The notes beneath the pieces are model-generated. The model made no database searches and was not told the DNA's origin. It saw only the letters and a list, made by a program, of their open reading frames with translations. Positions 54,311 to 61,763 of a DNA stretch of 64,000 nt are shown here, in pieces. Made by a program: the position numbers and the translations under genes. Position 1 is the stretch's first letter. Every line of letters starts with the position of its first letter. This DNA comes from Woeseiaceae bacterium (GTDB lineage: Bacteria > Pseudomonadota > Gammaproteobacteria > Steroidobacterales > Woeseiaceae): assembly GCA_021773135.1 (NCBI GenBank), contig JAJFKP010000051.1, forward strand, positions 1 to 64,000, written 5' to 3'.

Positions 54311-55833
54311 TGACGTTCCTCCGCAGGCATCACTGTGCCTATGGAACGATTCCTGCCGATGAAGTACTTATCGACAAGGGCACGAATGTCGTCAGCGGTG
54401 GTTTCATCACGTGCCTGCAGATAGGGCTGCATTGTCCGCCAGCTGTCCATTACTTCGAAATGACCAATCTGGAACGCCAGCGCATTCGGATCGACGGCGG
54501 TTCGGTGCCATTGAGTACGAAGTTTCTTGCGGGCAAATGCTATATCGTCAGCAGCGAGCAGTTCTTTTTTAAGGCGATTCAGTTCCGTCAACAGCACGCT
54601 CTCAGCAGCGCCGACCTGAACGTGATCGTCGAGGATCAGTTCGACATTGACGGATCCCGGTACACCAAATCGGGTTGTGTGAACCACTCGCGTATTGATG
54701 TCCAGTTTTCCATTGATGCCGGCATCAGCAGTGACTTCCTGGAGGTGATCGGCCAATGCGACTGCCAGTACGTCAAATTTCGGCCGGTCCGGATGTCCGA
54801 CGCCCGGTATCTGATAACGAATCTCGACCCTTGGACTCAGGTCATCGCTGCGCCAGTTGAGTCTTTTCTCGGCACTCGGCAGCGGCTCCCGGCCCTGGTA
54901 GCGTGCTGGCTCCGGACGGCGTTCCATATGACCGAAATACTTCTCGACTTTTGGCACCATCTCCTCGAGTGTGACGCCACCGATGAATATCAGCGTAGTG
55001 TTGTTCGGCACAAAATAAGTTTCGTAAAGTTCACGTTCGTAGCGACGCGTGTACTGGTCAAAATCGTTTGCATAACCTTCCGGCACGTAGACCATCGACG
55101 CCCTGCCGACCAGCGAGTTCATCGCTTCGCGAAAATCGGTTTCCGGTCGATTCAGGTCGCCTAAGCGTTGCTCTAGAAGCACCATCCGTTCCGCGTCGAA
55201 ATTCCGGAAGACGGAGTTGCGCATCCGATCGGCCTCTACGCGCAGGAACAAATCCACTCTGTTCGCGGGTAGATCGAGATCAAACTTCATATACTCTTGT
55301 TCAGTGGTCGCTGTCAGACGGGTACCACCATAGGCCTGGTACCACTTCTTCATAGGGCCTTCGTCATTGAGCTCCAGCACCTGGCGATTCAGTGAATCAA
55401 TCAGCGCGCGCAGCTCCTCGATTTCGGGTGTTGTCGTTTTGTGTTGATAGTCGTGAAAAACGCCACGCTCGCGAGTATCGTTCCTGGCCCTGTTCAGCGC
55501 CTCGATGAATGCGTCTTCTGCGACCTCAATCTGGCGGTGCAGGTCCTGCTCTCGGTCCCAGTCGCGGGAACCTAGCGTCGGCGTTCCTTTAAACATCAGG
55601 TGTTCAAGAAAATGAGCACTACCAAACTGTCCGGGCGTCTCGTTAAGCGCGCCCATGTCCGTGAAAATCTTGCTGACGACGCGGCTTTCATCGGGACGCT
55701 CGATGACCAGCAAGCGCAAACCATTGTCGAGGATGTGCTCGCGAATCTGATAGTCGTAGTCGAAATCCTGCGCTTTTGCTGCAGACAGGATTAAATACGA
55801 AAAAATGATTAGTGCTTGACAGAACAATCGCAT
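54307..55833 (-). CDS. M16-family zinc metallopeptidase, catalytic subunit
   Basis: A 508-residue exported protease of the insulinase/processing-peptidase type. A signal peptide (FCQALIIFSYLILSAAKA) is followed by GSAHFLEHLMFKGT with the inverted zinc motif HFLEH. About 75 residues of charged, helical sequence are inserted between the motif and the segment where the third ligand is expected (TTEQEYMKFDLDLP). The second domain includes YETYFVPNNTTLIFIGGV. The ATG at 55833 follows GGGGGTG. It forms a pair with the downstream zinc-less M16 subunit. Confidence 0.88.
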   Translation of the reverse strand: MRLFCQALIIFSYLILSAAKAQDFDYDYQIREHILDNGLRLLVIERPDESRVVSKIFTDMGALNETPGQFGSAHFLEHLMFKGTPTLGSRDWDREQDLHRQIEVAEDAFIEALNRARNDTRERGVFHDYQHKTTTPEIEELRALIDSLNRQVLELNDEGPMKKWYQAYGGTRLTATTEQEYMKFDLDLPANRVDLFLRVEADRMRNSVFRNFDAERMVLLEQRLGDLNRPETDFREAMNSLVGRASMVYVPEGYANDFDQYTRRYERELYETYFVPNNTTLIFIGGVTLEEMVPKVEKYFGHMERRPEPARYQGREPLPSAEKRLNWRSDDLSPRVEIRYQIPGVGHPDRPKFDVLAVALADHLQEVTADAGINGKLDINTRVVHTTRFGVPGSVNVELILDDHVQVGAAESVLLTELNRLKKELLAADDIAFARKKLRTQWHRTAVDPNALAFQIGHFEVMDSWRTMQPYLQARDETTADDIRALVDKYFIGRNRSIGTVMPAEERQ

Positions 55834-56043
55834 ATGCACCCCCGATTTTGAGCTTATTGATTTACATCGAATTACCAGATCACGGATTCCGGGTATCACC
55901 ATTAAATGACGCCCCCCGAAACGCCGAGTCTGAATTGAAGAAGCATACCTCACTTTCGGCCACGCAGACCTTGCCATGCCAATCGAAAGGATTCGTGATT
56001 CTTGCTAGAATTTATAGCCCAGCTTACCGGAGGGGACGAAGCT

Positions 56044-56541
56044 ATGGCCGCACGATTCGTGCTCATCGTGGTTTGTACGTCGTGCCTTTCTACCTGGGCA
56101 GGCGAACCGGAGATCGTCATCGGATCACTGAATCCGGACCTGTTTGAAGGCGCCCGGCTGCTTCAGGCCGGCAAAGACGCAGAGGGTATCAGGCGGACTC
56201 TGCTCGGGCTGGAATCCGCCACCAGCGCCAAAGATGAGGAAGTCGCACTAAGTAACCTGTGCGCCGGTTACACCAATATTGGAGACTATGAGACCGCGCT
56301 GAAGTATTGCGATATTGTGTTGGCACGCAATGACAAGAGCTGGCGAGCGTACAACAGCAAAGCGTTGATCTATATCTTTACCAGGCAATATGAAAAAGCA
56401 GAAATCGAGCTTCTGAAAGGCGAGGCAATCAATCCCCGGGCACGTTCGATCAAAATAGCCAGGGCGATGTTCCTGGACGCGACCCAACCGGTTGAACCGG
56501 CGATAGAGATCGATGATCGAAAAAGTAAGGTTATCAATTAG
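56044..56541 (+). CDS. Exported small TPR-like protein
   Basis: A 165-residue protein with a signal peptide (ARFVLIVVCTSCLSTWAG) and about three TPR-like helical pairs, for example EEVALSNLCAGYTNIGDYETALKYCDIVL and AYNSKALIYIFTRQYEKAEIEL in shorter units. Such proteins act as scaffolds for protein binding. Partner unknown. I chose the ATG at 56044 because GGAGGGG lies upstream and it opens the signal peptide. It is divergent from the M16 pair and convergent with the oxygenase gene. Confidence 0.72.
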   Translation: MAARFVLIVVCTSCLSTWAGEPEIVIGSLNPDLFEGARLLQAGKDAEGIRRTLLGLESATSAKDEEVALSNLCAGYTNIGDYETALKYCDIVLARNDKSWRAYNSKALIYIFTRQYEKAEIELLKGEAINPRARSIKIARAMFLDATQPVEPAIEIDDRKSKVIN

Positions 56542-56608
56542 CAGTACCGAACCAGTCGTGGGCATTCACTGATGAGGCCAGCCGTATTGAACATCTATCG
56601 AGAACGAT

Positions 56609-56627
56609 CAAGACGCGATACGTCTTG
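56609..56627. terminator. Small hairpin between convergent genes
   Basis: CAAGACG (56609-56615) and CGTCTTG (56621-56627) form a perfect seven-pair stem with a five-base loop between the TPR gene and the oxygenase gene. No T-run follows, so the role is uncertain. Confidence 0.35.
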
Positions 56628-56639
56628 TCAGGCTCGGCG

Positions 56640-57290
56640 CTAGTTTTCGATTACGTTCACATTGTATGCGATCGATATCCGCTCACCCTCACCGGCAAAA
56701 GGGTGCACCCAGTGTTTCAACCAACTGGGCCACAACAACATCCGGCCCGGCACATTTTCGACAAATTCGCGCCCATCAAGCACAGTATTGCGTATTTGTA
56801 TGTAGTTGGCTGCCTCCCTGGGGTCGAGGATTTCCAGGAGTCCGCTGTAAGGAATCGTTTTGTCCGGCTTGCCGGGCTGCACGTAATAGACGCCTGACCA
56901 CATGCAGTTTGGATGTGTATGAACCACGTTGTAATCACCTTGACGATTGATGTTGGCCCAGGAGTCAATTAACAGCGTAAATGTTCGAGCGGTACCGTCT
57001 TTCCGAACGAGTTCGCCAATCATTTTGAACACGATCGTCTCAATTCGGCTTTTCAAAGTCTGGATACAGGTCTCTGGCCACTGAATAAGATTGCCGGACG
57101 ATTGCCAACCACCAGCATTCGACCGTGTCCCATAACCACGATTGTCCGACTTTTCCTTTCTTACAATGAGGTCGGCCAACTCTTTATTAAGTTGCTCGCT
57201 TTCCGGCCAGTCGTGTACTACGAGCGGTGTGGCGAATAACAAGGACAGGCTCTTTCGGATGTCGAAATCGGAGTCACTATTGTCTGACAT
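56640..57290 (-). CDS. 2OG-Fe(II) oxygenase superfamily protein (TIGR02466-like)
   Basis: A 216-residue cytosolic protein of the putative 2-oxoglutarate/iron oxygenase group. The N-terminal LFATPLVVHDWP and GWQSSGNLIQWP match this group. Likely iron ligands lie in VVHTHPNCMWSGVYYV (near His124/His126) and HPFAGEGERISIAYNV (His196), with Arg204 as the 2-oxoglutarate anchor. No signal peptide. It lies downstream of a TonB receptor and of a truncated copy of itself. Genes of this group are often found near TonB receptors, but the substrate is not known. Confidence 0.85.
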   Translation of the reverse strand: MSDNSDSDFDIRKSLSLLFATPLVVHDWPESEQLNKELADLIVRKEKSDNRGYGTRSNAGGWQSSGNLIQWPETCIQTLKSRIETIVFKMIGELVRKDGTARTFTLLIDSWANINRQGDYNVVHTHPNCMWSGVYYVQPGKPDKTIPYSGLLEILDPREAANYIQIRNTVLDGREFVENVPGRMLLWPSWLKHWVHPFAGEGERISIAYNVNVIEN

Positions 57291-57304
57291 TGCGGTCGGT
57301 CCCT

Positions 57305-57747
57305 TTATTTCACGCGTCGGATTCTCACCATCCGGCCTTGGTCGCCGATACGCAATCGAAGCTCACCAATAGTGCCCTGCGAGATACTGACTTCGAACTC
57401 ACTTTACTTCGAATACTGAACCCGACGCGGCTCAAACTGTCGCCAGATGCGCCCATTTGCCAAGTGGAAATAAAGCGTCTTGTTATAGCGTGGAGTGACG
57501 TTGAGTTGAGCTTGACAATACAGGGCTCGGATAGCATTAACAGGTTGCAGCGAGACTGCCAGCCGCCGGCATAAGAGCGAATTCCCCGGCAATGGTCGTC
57601 CGCCTGCTCTTCGGCCACCACGAGGTCATAGATCTGCTGGTTCATTTTCTCAGCGGCGGGCCAGTCTACCGACGCCAACGCCCTGCCGAACATCGTGGTG
57701 ATGGATTTCTGGAAATCAATTTCAGGTAATGCTTGCTCTGACATCAT
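57305..57747 (-). pseudogene. Chimeric remnant: oxygenase N-terminus joined to C-terminus of the neighbouring exported protein
   Basis: Codons 1 to about 79 of this stretch (57747 to about 57511) align with the N-terminal third of the oxygenase gene just downstream (e.g. DWPAAEKMNQQIYDL versus DWPESEQLNKELADL, and SYAGGWQS versus SNAGGWQS). From 57502 to 57308, in another frame, 65 codons align without a gap to the last 65 codons of the exported protein upstream (TLYFHLANGRIWRQ versus ELVFHLDNDQVWAQ; both end RRVK-stop). One in-frame TAA at 57404-57406 interrupts the second part. It reads as the scar of a duplicated two-gene unit after deletion and is not a working gene. Confidence 0.85.
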
Positions 57748-57755
57748 CGGGTCCT

Positions 57756-58454
57756 TTACTTAACTCGCCTGACCGTAACTTTACGCCCGCTGCCATCGAC
57801 CTGCAGCTGGTACTCGTTCAGCACGCCGATCGAAATGACCACCTCGAATCTCTGGTTCTTCGGGTATGGATAATATCGCTTTTCGATTTGAGCCCAGACC
57901 TGGTCATTGTCGAGATGAAAGACAAGCTCGCCGTAATAGGTCTTGGTCACGTCAACGACCGTGGCCGTCATTTCTTTGGCTCGTGATTCTGACACGCTTT
58001 CCAGGTACTCGCGGCCGAAGTCATCGTTCTCGTTCACGGGCGGTGCCGTATCCACAACCGAGGGCGGCACTGGCTCCTCCGCCGCCGTCTGTATGACTGG
58101 CGACTCCGCAGTCGACGGGCTAGCGACCGCCTGACCGGGTGCCGGCTCCTGCGTCGCATTGGCAGGCTTGGTGGGCGCTTCAGGCACCGCTGAATCCGGC
58201 GCCGCAACTTCTTCCCGCGAAAGTGCCGGGGCGGGTTCGGCTGCAACCTCCATCGCAGCTTGGCTCCCGGCTGCAATCGCCTCAAAGCACGCGAGCTTCT
58301 CCTCAGCTGAGTGGATCCTGGCGCATCGCTCGAGTTCGGCCAGGTCGACCGACTGCGCCTGCGCCTGCGCCTGCGCAAGGCTCCCGCAGGCGAGGACCAG
58401 CGCACAATAAAAAAGAGGGGCACGAAGCCCCTCTTTGAGTCTCGCAATGACCAT
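57756..58454 (-). CDS. Exported Cys-motif protein with conserved C-terminal VW-type domain
   Basis: A 232-residue protein of unknown function. A signal peptide precedes four GCGCAG repeats (AQAQAQAQ). A short helical motif with two Cys follows (CARIHSAEEKLAC, about 44-56). The middle (about 70-145) is Pro/Ala/Glu-rich and low in complexity. The C-terminal domain (about 160-232) has YYGELVFHLDNDQVWAQIE and ends in VTVRRVK, a pattern shared by many uncharacterised exported proteins of Gram-negatives. The only start that gives a signal peptide is the ATG at 58454, which lies before the receptor gene's terminator. Its expression is therefore probably limited by that terminator. Confidence 0.7.
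   Translation of the reverse strand: MVIARLKEGLRAPLFYCALVLACGSLAQAQAQAQSVDLAELERCARIHSAEEKLACFEAIAAGSQAAMEVAAEPAPALSREEVAAPDSAVPEAPTKPANATQEPAPGQAVASPSTAESPVIQTAAEEPVPPSVVDTAPPVNENDDFGREYLESVSESRAKEMTATVVDVTKTYYGELVFHLDNDQVWAQIEKRYYPYPKNQRFEVVISIGVLNEYQLQVDGSGRKVTVRRVK
58353..58376. repeat. Four-unit hexanucleotide repeat
   Basis: CTGCGC is repeated four times without error and encodes Gln-Ala repeats right after the signal peptide on the minus strand. Unit gain or loss would not shift the frame, so only the length of the mature N-terminus would vary. Confidence 0.9.
58406..58436 (-). terminator. Strong intrinsic terminator of the TonB receptor gene, inside the next coding sequence
   Basis: On the minus strand AAAGAGGGGC and GCCCCTCTTT form a perfect ten-pair stem with a five-base loop, ending in six T. 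The stem begins about 20 bases after the receptor stop codon. It overlaps codons 7-16 of the exported-protein gene. Confidence 0.85.
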
Positions 58455-58456
58455 AC

Positions 58457-61390
58457 TCAGAACAGGTGCTTGAACCTGACGTACCCGGTGATACCGCGGA
58501 GGTCATGACCGGCACGATCGTCGTAACCCGGGCGCTGGAACATACCGCGGTTGTAAGTGCCGTCCGACAGGAAACGCTCCTGTGGCGTGCCGTCCGAGAA
58601 GTTCGCCCACAAGCCCGATGGCTCCTCGTCAGTGATGTTATTAACACCAACGGTCAGCGTCGTTTCACCTTCGCCGAGCAACCCGGAGAACGTGTAGGAA
58701 TACATCCCGTCAAGCGTCACCCAGGAATCGATTACCCTGTCGCCGCCCTGGTCATTCTTATAGCTGTCGATATAGTTCAACCCCAGGCGGGCAGAGTGAT
58801 TTCCGCTGAACCAGGTGGCAGCCGCATTGGCGCGAAGCTCCGGCATTGTGGAGAAACTGTTGGTGAAGTTCCTGTTACCCGCACCATCAAAATCCAACGT
58901 GCCGTCACCGTCCGTGTCAACCTTGTAGCTCAGCAGGTACGTGGCTGCTACGTCAAGCATAAGGGTGCTGTTGCCAAGCTCCATCGTGTAGTCGGCGTTC
59001 ACGTCGATGCCGTCGGTTTCTACGGCACCGATATTGGTGAACTGTGAACTAACCTGGCGGACCTGGCCGGTTGCGTCGCGAAACACTCTAACATCCTGGA
59101 CGATCGGCGAACTGTCATTGCCGTTCGGGCACTGCGCGTTCACGATCGCCTGGACGCCGGCTTCCGGCGCGATCAGGTTCGTGTAATCGAACGTGAAGTA
59201 GTCGACTGCGGCCCGGAAATTATCGGTCTGGAAGATGACGCCGAAGTTGAAGTTCTCGGCATCCTGCGGTTGCAGGCCAGGAGCGCCTTCGACGACGACG
59301 CCGATGTTGTTGGTCACGCCGGTGTCGTTACAGATAAAGCTCCCGCCCGGGCCCGTCGCGGATGCCGGATCGTCGATAAAGGCGGACGAGGTCGCGCGAC
59401 CGAGTTGGCGCACGGTCGGTGCCTGGAATGATGAACCCCAGGAACCACGGACGCCGATGTTCTCGGTGATGCCGAATTCGGCCGAAATCTTCGGGTCGGT
59501 CGTCGAGACGCTATCGCCATAGTCCTCGTTGCGTAAGGCAAGCTGAACCTCACCGATGTCGCCAATCGGCGCAACCATTTCGACGAAGTACGCCACGACG
59601 TCCTGCCTACCCTCCACGGCGCCCGAAACTCCTTGGGAACCGTCTTCGCCAGCAGAGCTTAGTGAGTCGGGGTAGCTGCCGTAGATGACCTGGCGGAACT
59701 GGCCGCCGACGGCCGCTGACACCGTGTTGGATCCAAAGTCAAACAGTTCGCCCGACGCGACAACGTCGACCACCGTCTCGGACACGCTGGCGGTGTCGAC
59801 CTGTCGCTGGTTCCATTGGCGCCGCGAGTCCTCGGAGTTGGCGGCCGTGCAGCCGCCGAGTTCAATATTGAAGCAATTGGCTGTATCCGTCAGATCCTTG
59901 GGCGAAACCAGGGTTGGGTTGGCCAGCCGGGTGCCAAACGGGTTCCAGGCGCCGTCACGGACCATTTGCTGGTACATGTCCGAGCGGAGGCCGGCAGGAT
60001 CGTCGGTCGTGATTTTCGACTTGGAGTAGCCGAACGATGCATCGAGGAACCAGTCGCCCCCGAGCTCGATTTCCAATCCTTGCATGATGCGGTTGTACTG
60101 CAGGGTACGCTGGATCTCCGGCGTCAATGCGGTGCCGGTGACATCCGGACCGAGCGGCCGGTGGATGTTGCGCAGGGTCGCCGTCTGGAACTGACAGGAC
60201 GCTGCGGCGTTGATGTCCGTGCAATGTATCGTCGGATCCCAGCTGGCCGGATCGATGTATAGCAGGCCTGCCGGATCGCCCGGGTCTTCGACGAAGAAGT
60301 TGAACGGATGGCTGGGCAGAACGGTCGCACCGCCATTGGTTGCTTTGCCCGTCGCCAGCAACTGGCCACCGGCATTCCTGAAGATCTGGTTCTCCGAGAA
60401 ATTGGCTTCGACGTAGTAGTTAACCTTGTCAGAAATCTCCCAGTTAAACTCGGTGAAGACCTGCGCCCGCTGCTCGGCCGAGATGACCGATACCTGGTCG
60501 GCGAAATTGTAACGGCAGGTGTTTGAGGCCAGGATAGCCGGGTCGCCGATCACGCCGCCTGCGGCTTCGCAATCCGGGTCCGGGTACTGGATGGCACCCG
60601 CCACGTCGGTGGCTTCGCCGGTCACTGGATCCAGCATCGCGCGCCGCGAGCTGCCGGGCGAGCCGGTACCAGACAGGAATGACGAACGAGTCTGATCACC
60701 GGCGCCGTTCAGGCGGTAGTCCAGCCAGTCAAACTGGGTGCGGTCCATCTTGCCCTGCTCGTAGTAGGTCGCGTACACGTTGAAGTGACCGCGATCGAAG
60801 CCGGCGCCGGCCGCCATGTTCAGGTTCCAGGCATTGATTTCCGAGGCCGAATAGCCGCCTGAGATCTCGAGGCCCTCGAAGCCCTTGCGCGTAATAATGT
60901 TGGCCACGCCAGCGACCGCCTGCGATCCGTAGGTTGCAGAGGCACCATTGGTCAGCACCTCGATTCGCTCGATCATGGCCAGCGGCAGCTGGTTAAGATC
61001 GTAAAAGTCGGTGCCGGCTTCGCTTGCAACCGGCGCGATACCGGCGCGCTTGCCATTGATCAGGGTCAGGGTCGAGCCCAGTCCCAGGTTGCGGATATTG
61101 AACTGGGACACGCCCGCGCGGGCATTGGTCTCGTTGTAAAACTCGGAGCCGCTGTTGACCGATAGTTGTTTGATGATATCCACGGGCTGCGCAGCACCGA
61201 TCATCTCGATCGTTTGCGCGTCCACGGTCTGGATCGGCGCACGGCCGTCGTATTCGGTTCTTCGAATGTGCGAGCCCGTGACCGTGATCTCTTCTATTGA
61301 GTCATCCTGCGCCAGTGCTGGCGGGGCGGTGCCCAATGCAATTGCTATTGCTGCCGAGACTGCAGACGCCTTTACTGTCGTACTAGCCAT
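58457..61390 (-). CDS. TonB-dependent outer-membrane receptor
   Basis: A 977-residue outer-membrane transporter. The signal peptide (VSAAIAIALGTAPPALA) is followed by EEITVTGSHIRR and a plug domain (about 45-165) with NIRNLGLGSTLTLINGKRA and VLTNGASATYGSQAVAGVANII. The barrel ends in the canonical aromatic residue (GYVRFKHLF). It belongs to the large receptor type often linked to peptide or glycan uptake in marine gammaproteobacteria; the ligand is not evident. GGGGGATCAAAT precedes the ATG. A strong terminator follows directly. Confidence 0.95.
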   Translation of the reverse strand: MASTTVKASAVSAAIAIALGTAPPALAQDDSIEEITVTGSHIRRTEYDGRAPIQTVDAQTIEMIGAAQPVDIIKQLSVNSGSEFYNETNARAGVSQFNIRNLGLGSTLTLINGKRAGIAPVASEAGTDFYDLNQLPLAMIERIEVLTNGASATYGSQAVAGVANIITRKGFEGLEISGGYSASEINAWNLNMAAGAGFDRGHFNVYATYYEQGKMDRTQFDWLDYRLNGAGDQTRSSFLSGTGSPGSSRRAMLDPVTGEATDVAGAIQYPDPDCEAAGGVIGDPAILASNTCRYNFADQVSVISAEQRAQVFTEFNWEISDKVNYYVEANFSENQIFRNAGGQLLATGKATNGGATVLPSHPFNFFVEDPGDPAGLLYIDPASWDPTIHCTDINAAASCQFQTATLRNIHRPLGPDVTGTALTPEIQRTLQYNRIMQGLEIELGGDWFLDASFGYSKSKITTDDPAGLRSDMYQQMVRDGAWNPFGTRLANPTLVSPKDLTDTANCFNIELGGCTAANSEDSRRQWNQRQVDTASVSETVVDVVASGELFDFGSNTVSAAVGGQFRQVIYGSYPDSLSSAGEDGSQGVSGAVEGRQDVVAYFVEMVAPIGDIGEVQLALRNEDYGDSVSTTDPKISAEFGITENIGVRGSWGSSFQAPTVRQLGRATSSAFIDDPASATGPGGSFICNDTGVTNNIGVVVEGAPGLQPQDAENFNFGVIFQTDNFRAAVDYFTFDYTNLIAPEAGVQAIVNAQCPNGNDSSPIVQDVRVFRDATGQVRQVSSQFTNIGAVETDGIDVNADYTMELGNSTLMLDVAATYLLSYKVDTDGDGTLDFDGAGNRNFTNSFSTMPELRANAAATWFSGNHSARLGLNYIDSYKNDQGGDRVIDSWVTLDGMYSYTFSGLLGEGETTLTVGVNNITDEEPSGLWANFSDGTPQERFLSDGTYNRGMFQRPGYDDRAGHDLRGITGYVRFKHLF

Positions 61391-61763
61391 ATTTGATCCC
61401 CCGATCGTATTGCGTTTGTGAATTGTTTGTTGCCGCGTCGACGCTTCAACCTGATACGCGCGACGACCAAACTGTTGCTAAAATGTATCTTTTATTTCTG
61501 CTACCAGAGTGCCCAAATTGGCACTCTCGCCCTGTCCGGAGCCCGTTACGTACTTATTCAAATTTCGATATTTTAAAGGTACGTAGTTTTACTTAATTCT
61601 CTTTGATTTGAGCCAATCTAGACCTACACAGGCGGCCTGTCAATCCAACCAGCGGTTATTAGCAATTCGTGCTGCACAAACCCGGAGAATCGATTTCAGA
61701 AGAAACTAACATGATTGATTGTTGCAGCAACGCAACACATGGTAACAGCCTGGTTTTACCGTC
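61391..61763. other. Upstream control region of the TonB receptor
   Basis: About 370 bases without a gene, AT-rich compared with the neighbours. It holds an 8+8 inverted repeat at 61506-61527 (AGAGTGCC and GGCACTCT around CAAATT), 116 bases before the receptor start codon. The receptor promoter should lie here, but no unambiguous -35/-10 pair stood out. Confidence 0.55.
61506..61527. promoter_or_regulatory. Operator-like inverted repeat upstream of the TonB receptor
   Basis: AGAGTGCC (61506-61513) and GGCACTCT (61520-61527) are perfect inverted arms around a six-base AT-rich centre, the size of a dimeric regulator site. The half-site order is the reverse of the CIRCE element, so HrcA is unlikely. 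A leader-RNA hairpin is the alternative. Confidence 0.45.

Noticed and set aside
57325-57747. 140-codon ORF as an intact oxygenase paralogue
   Set aside because: Only its first 79 or so codons resemble the oxygenase; the rest is out of frame and covers a fragment of the neighbouring gene, so it is a pseudogene.
61506-61527. CIRCE element for HrcA
   Set aside because: The half-sites are in the reverse order (GAGTGCC then GGCACTC) and the flanking gene is a TonB receptor, not a chaperone.
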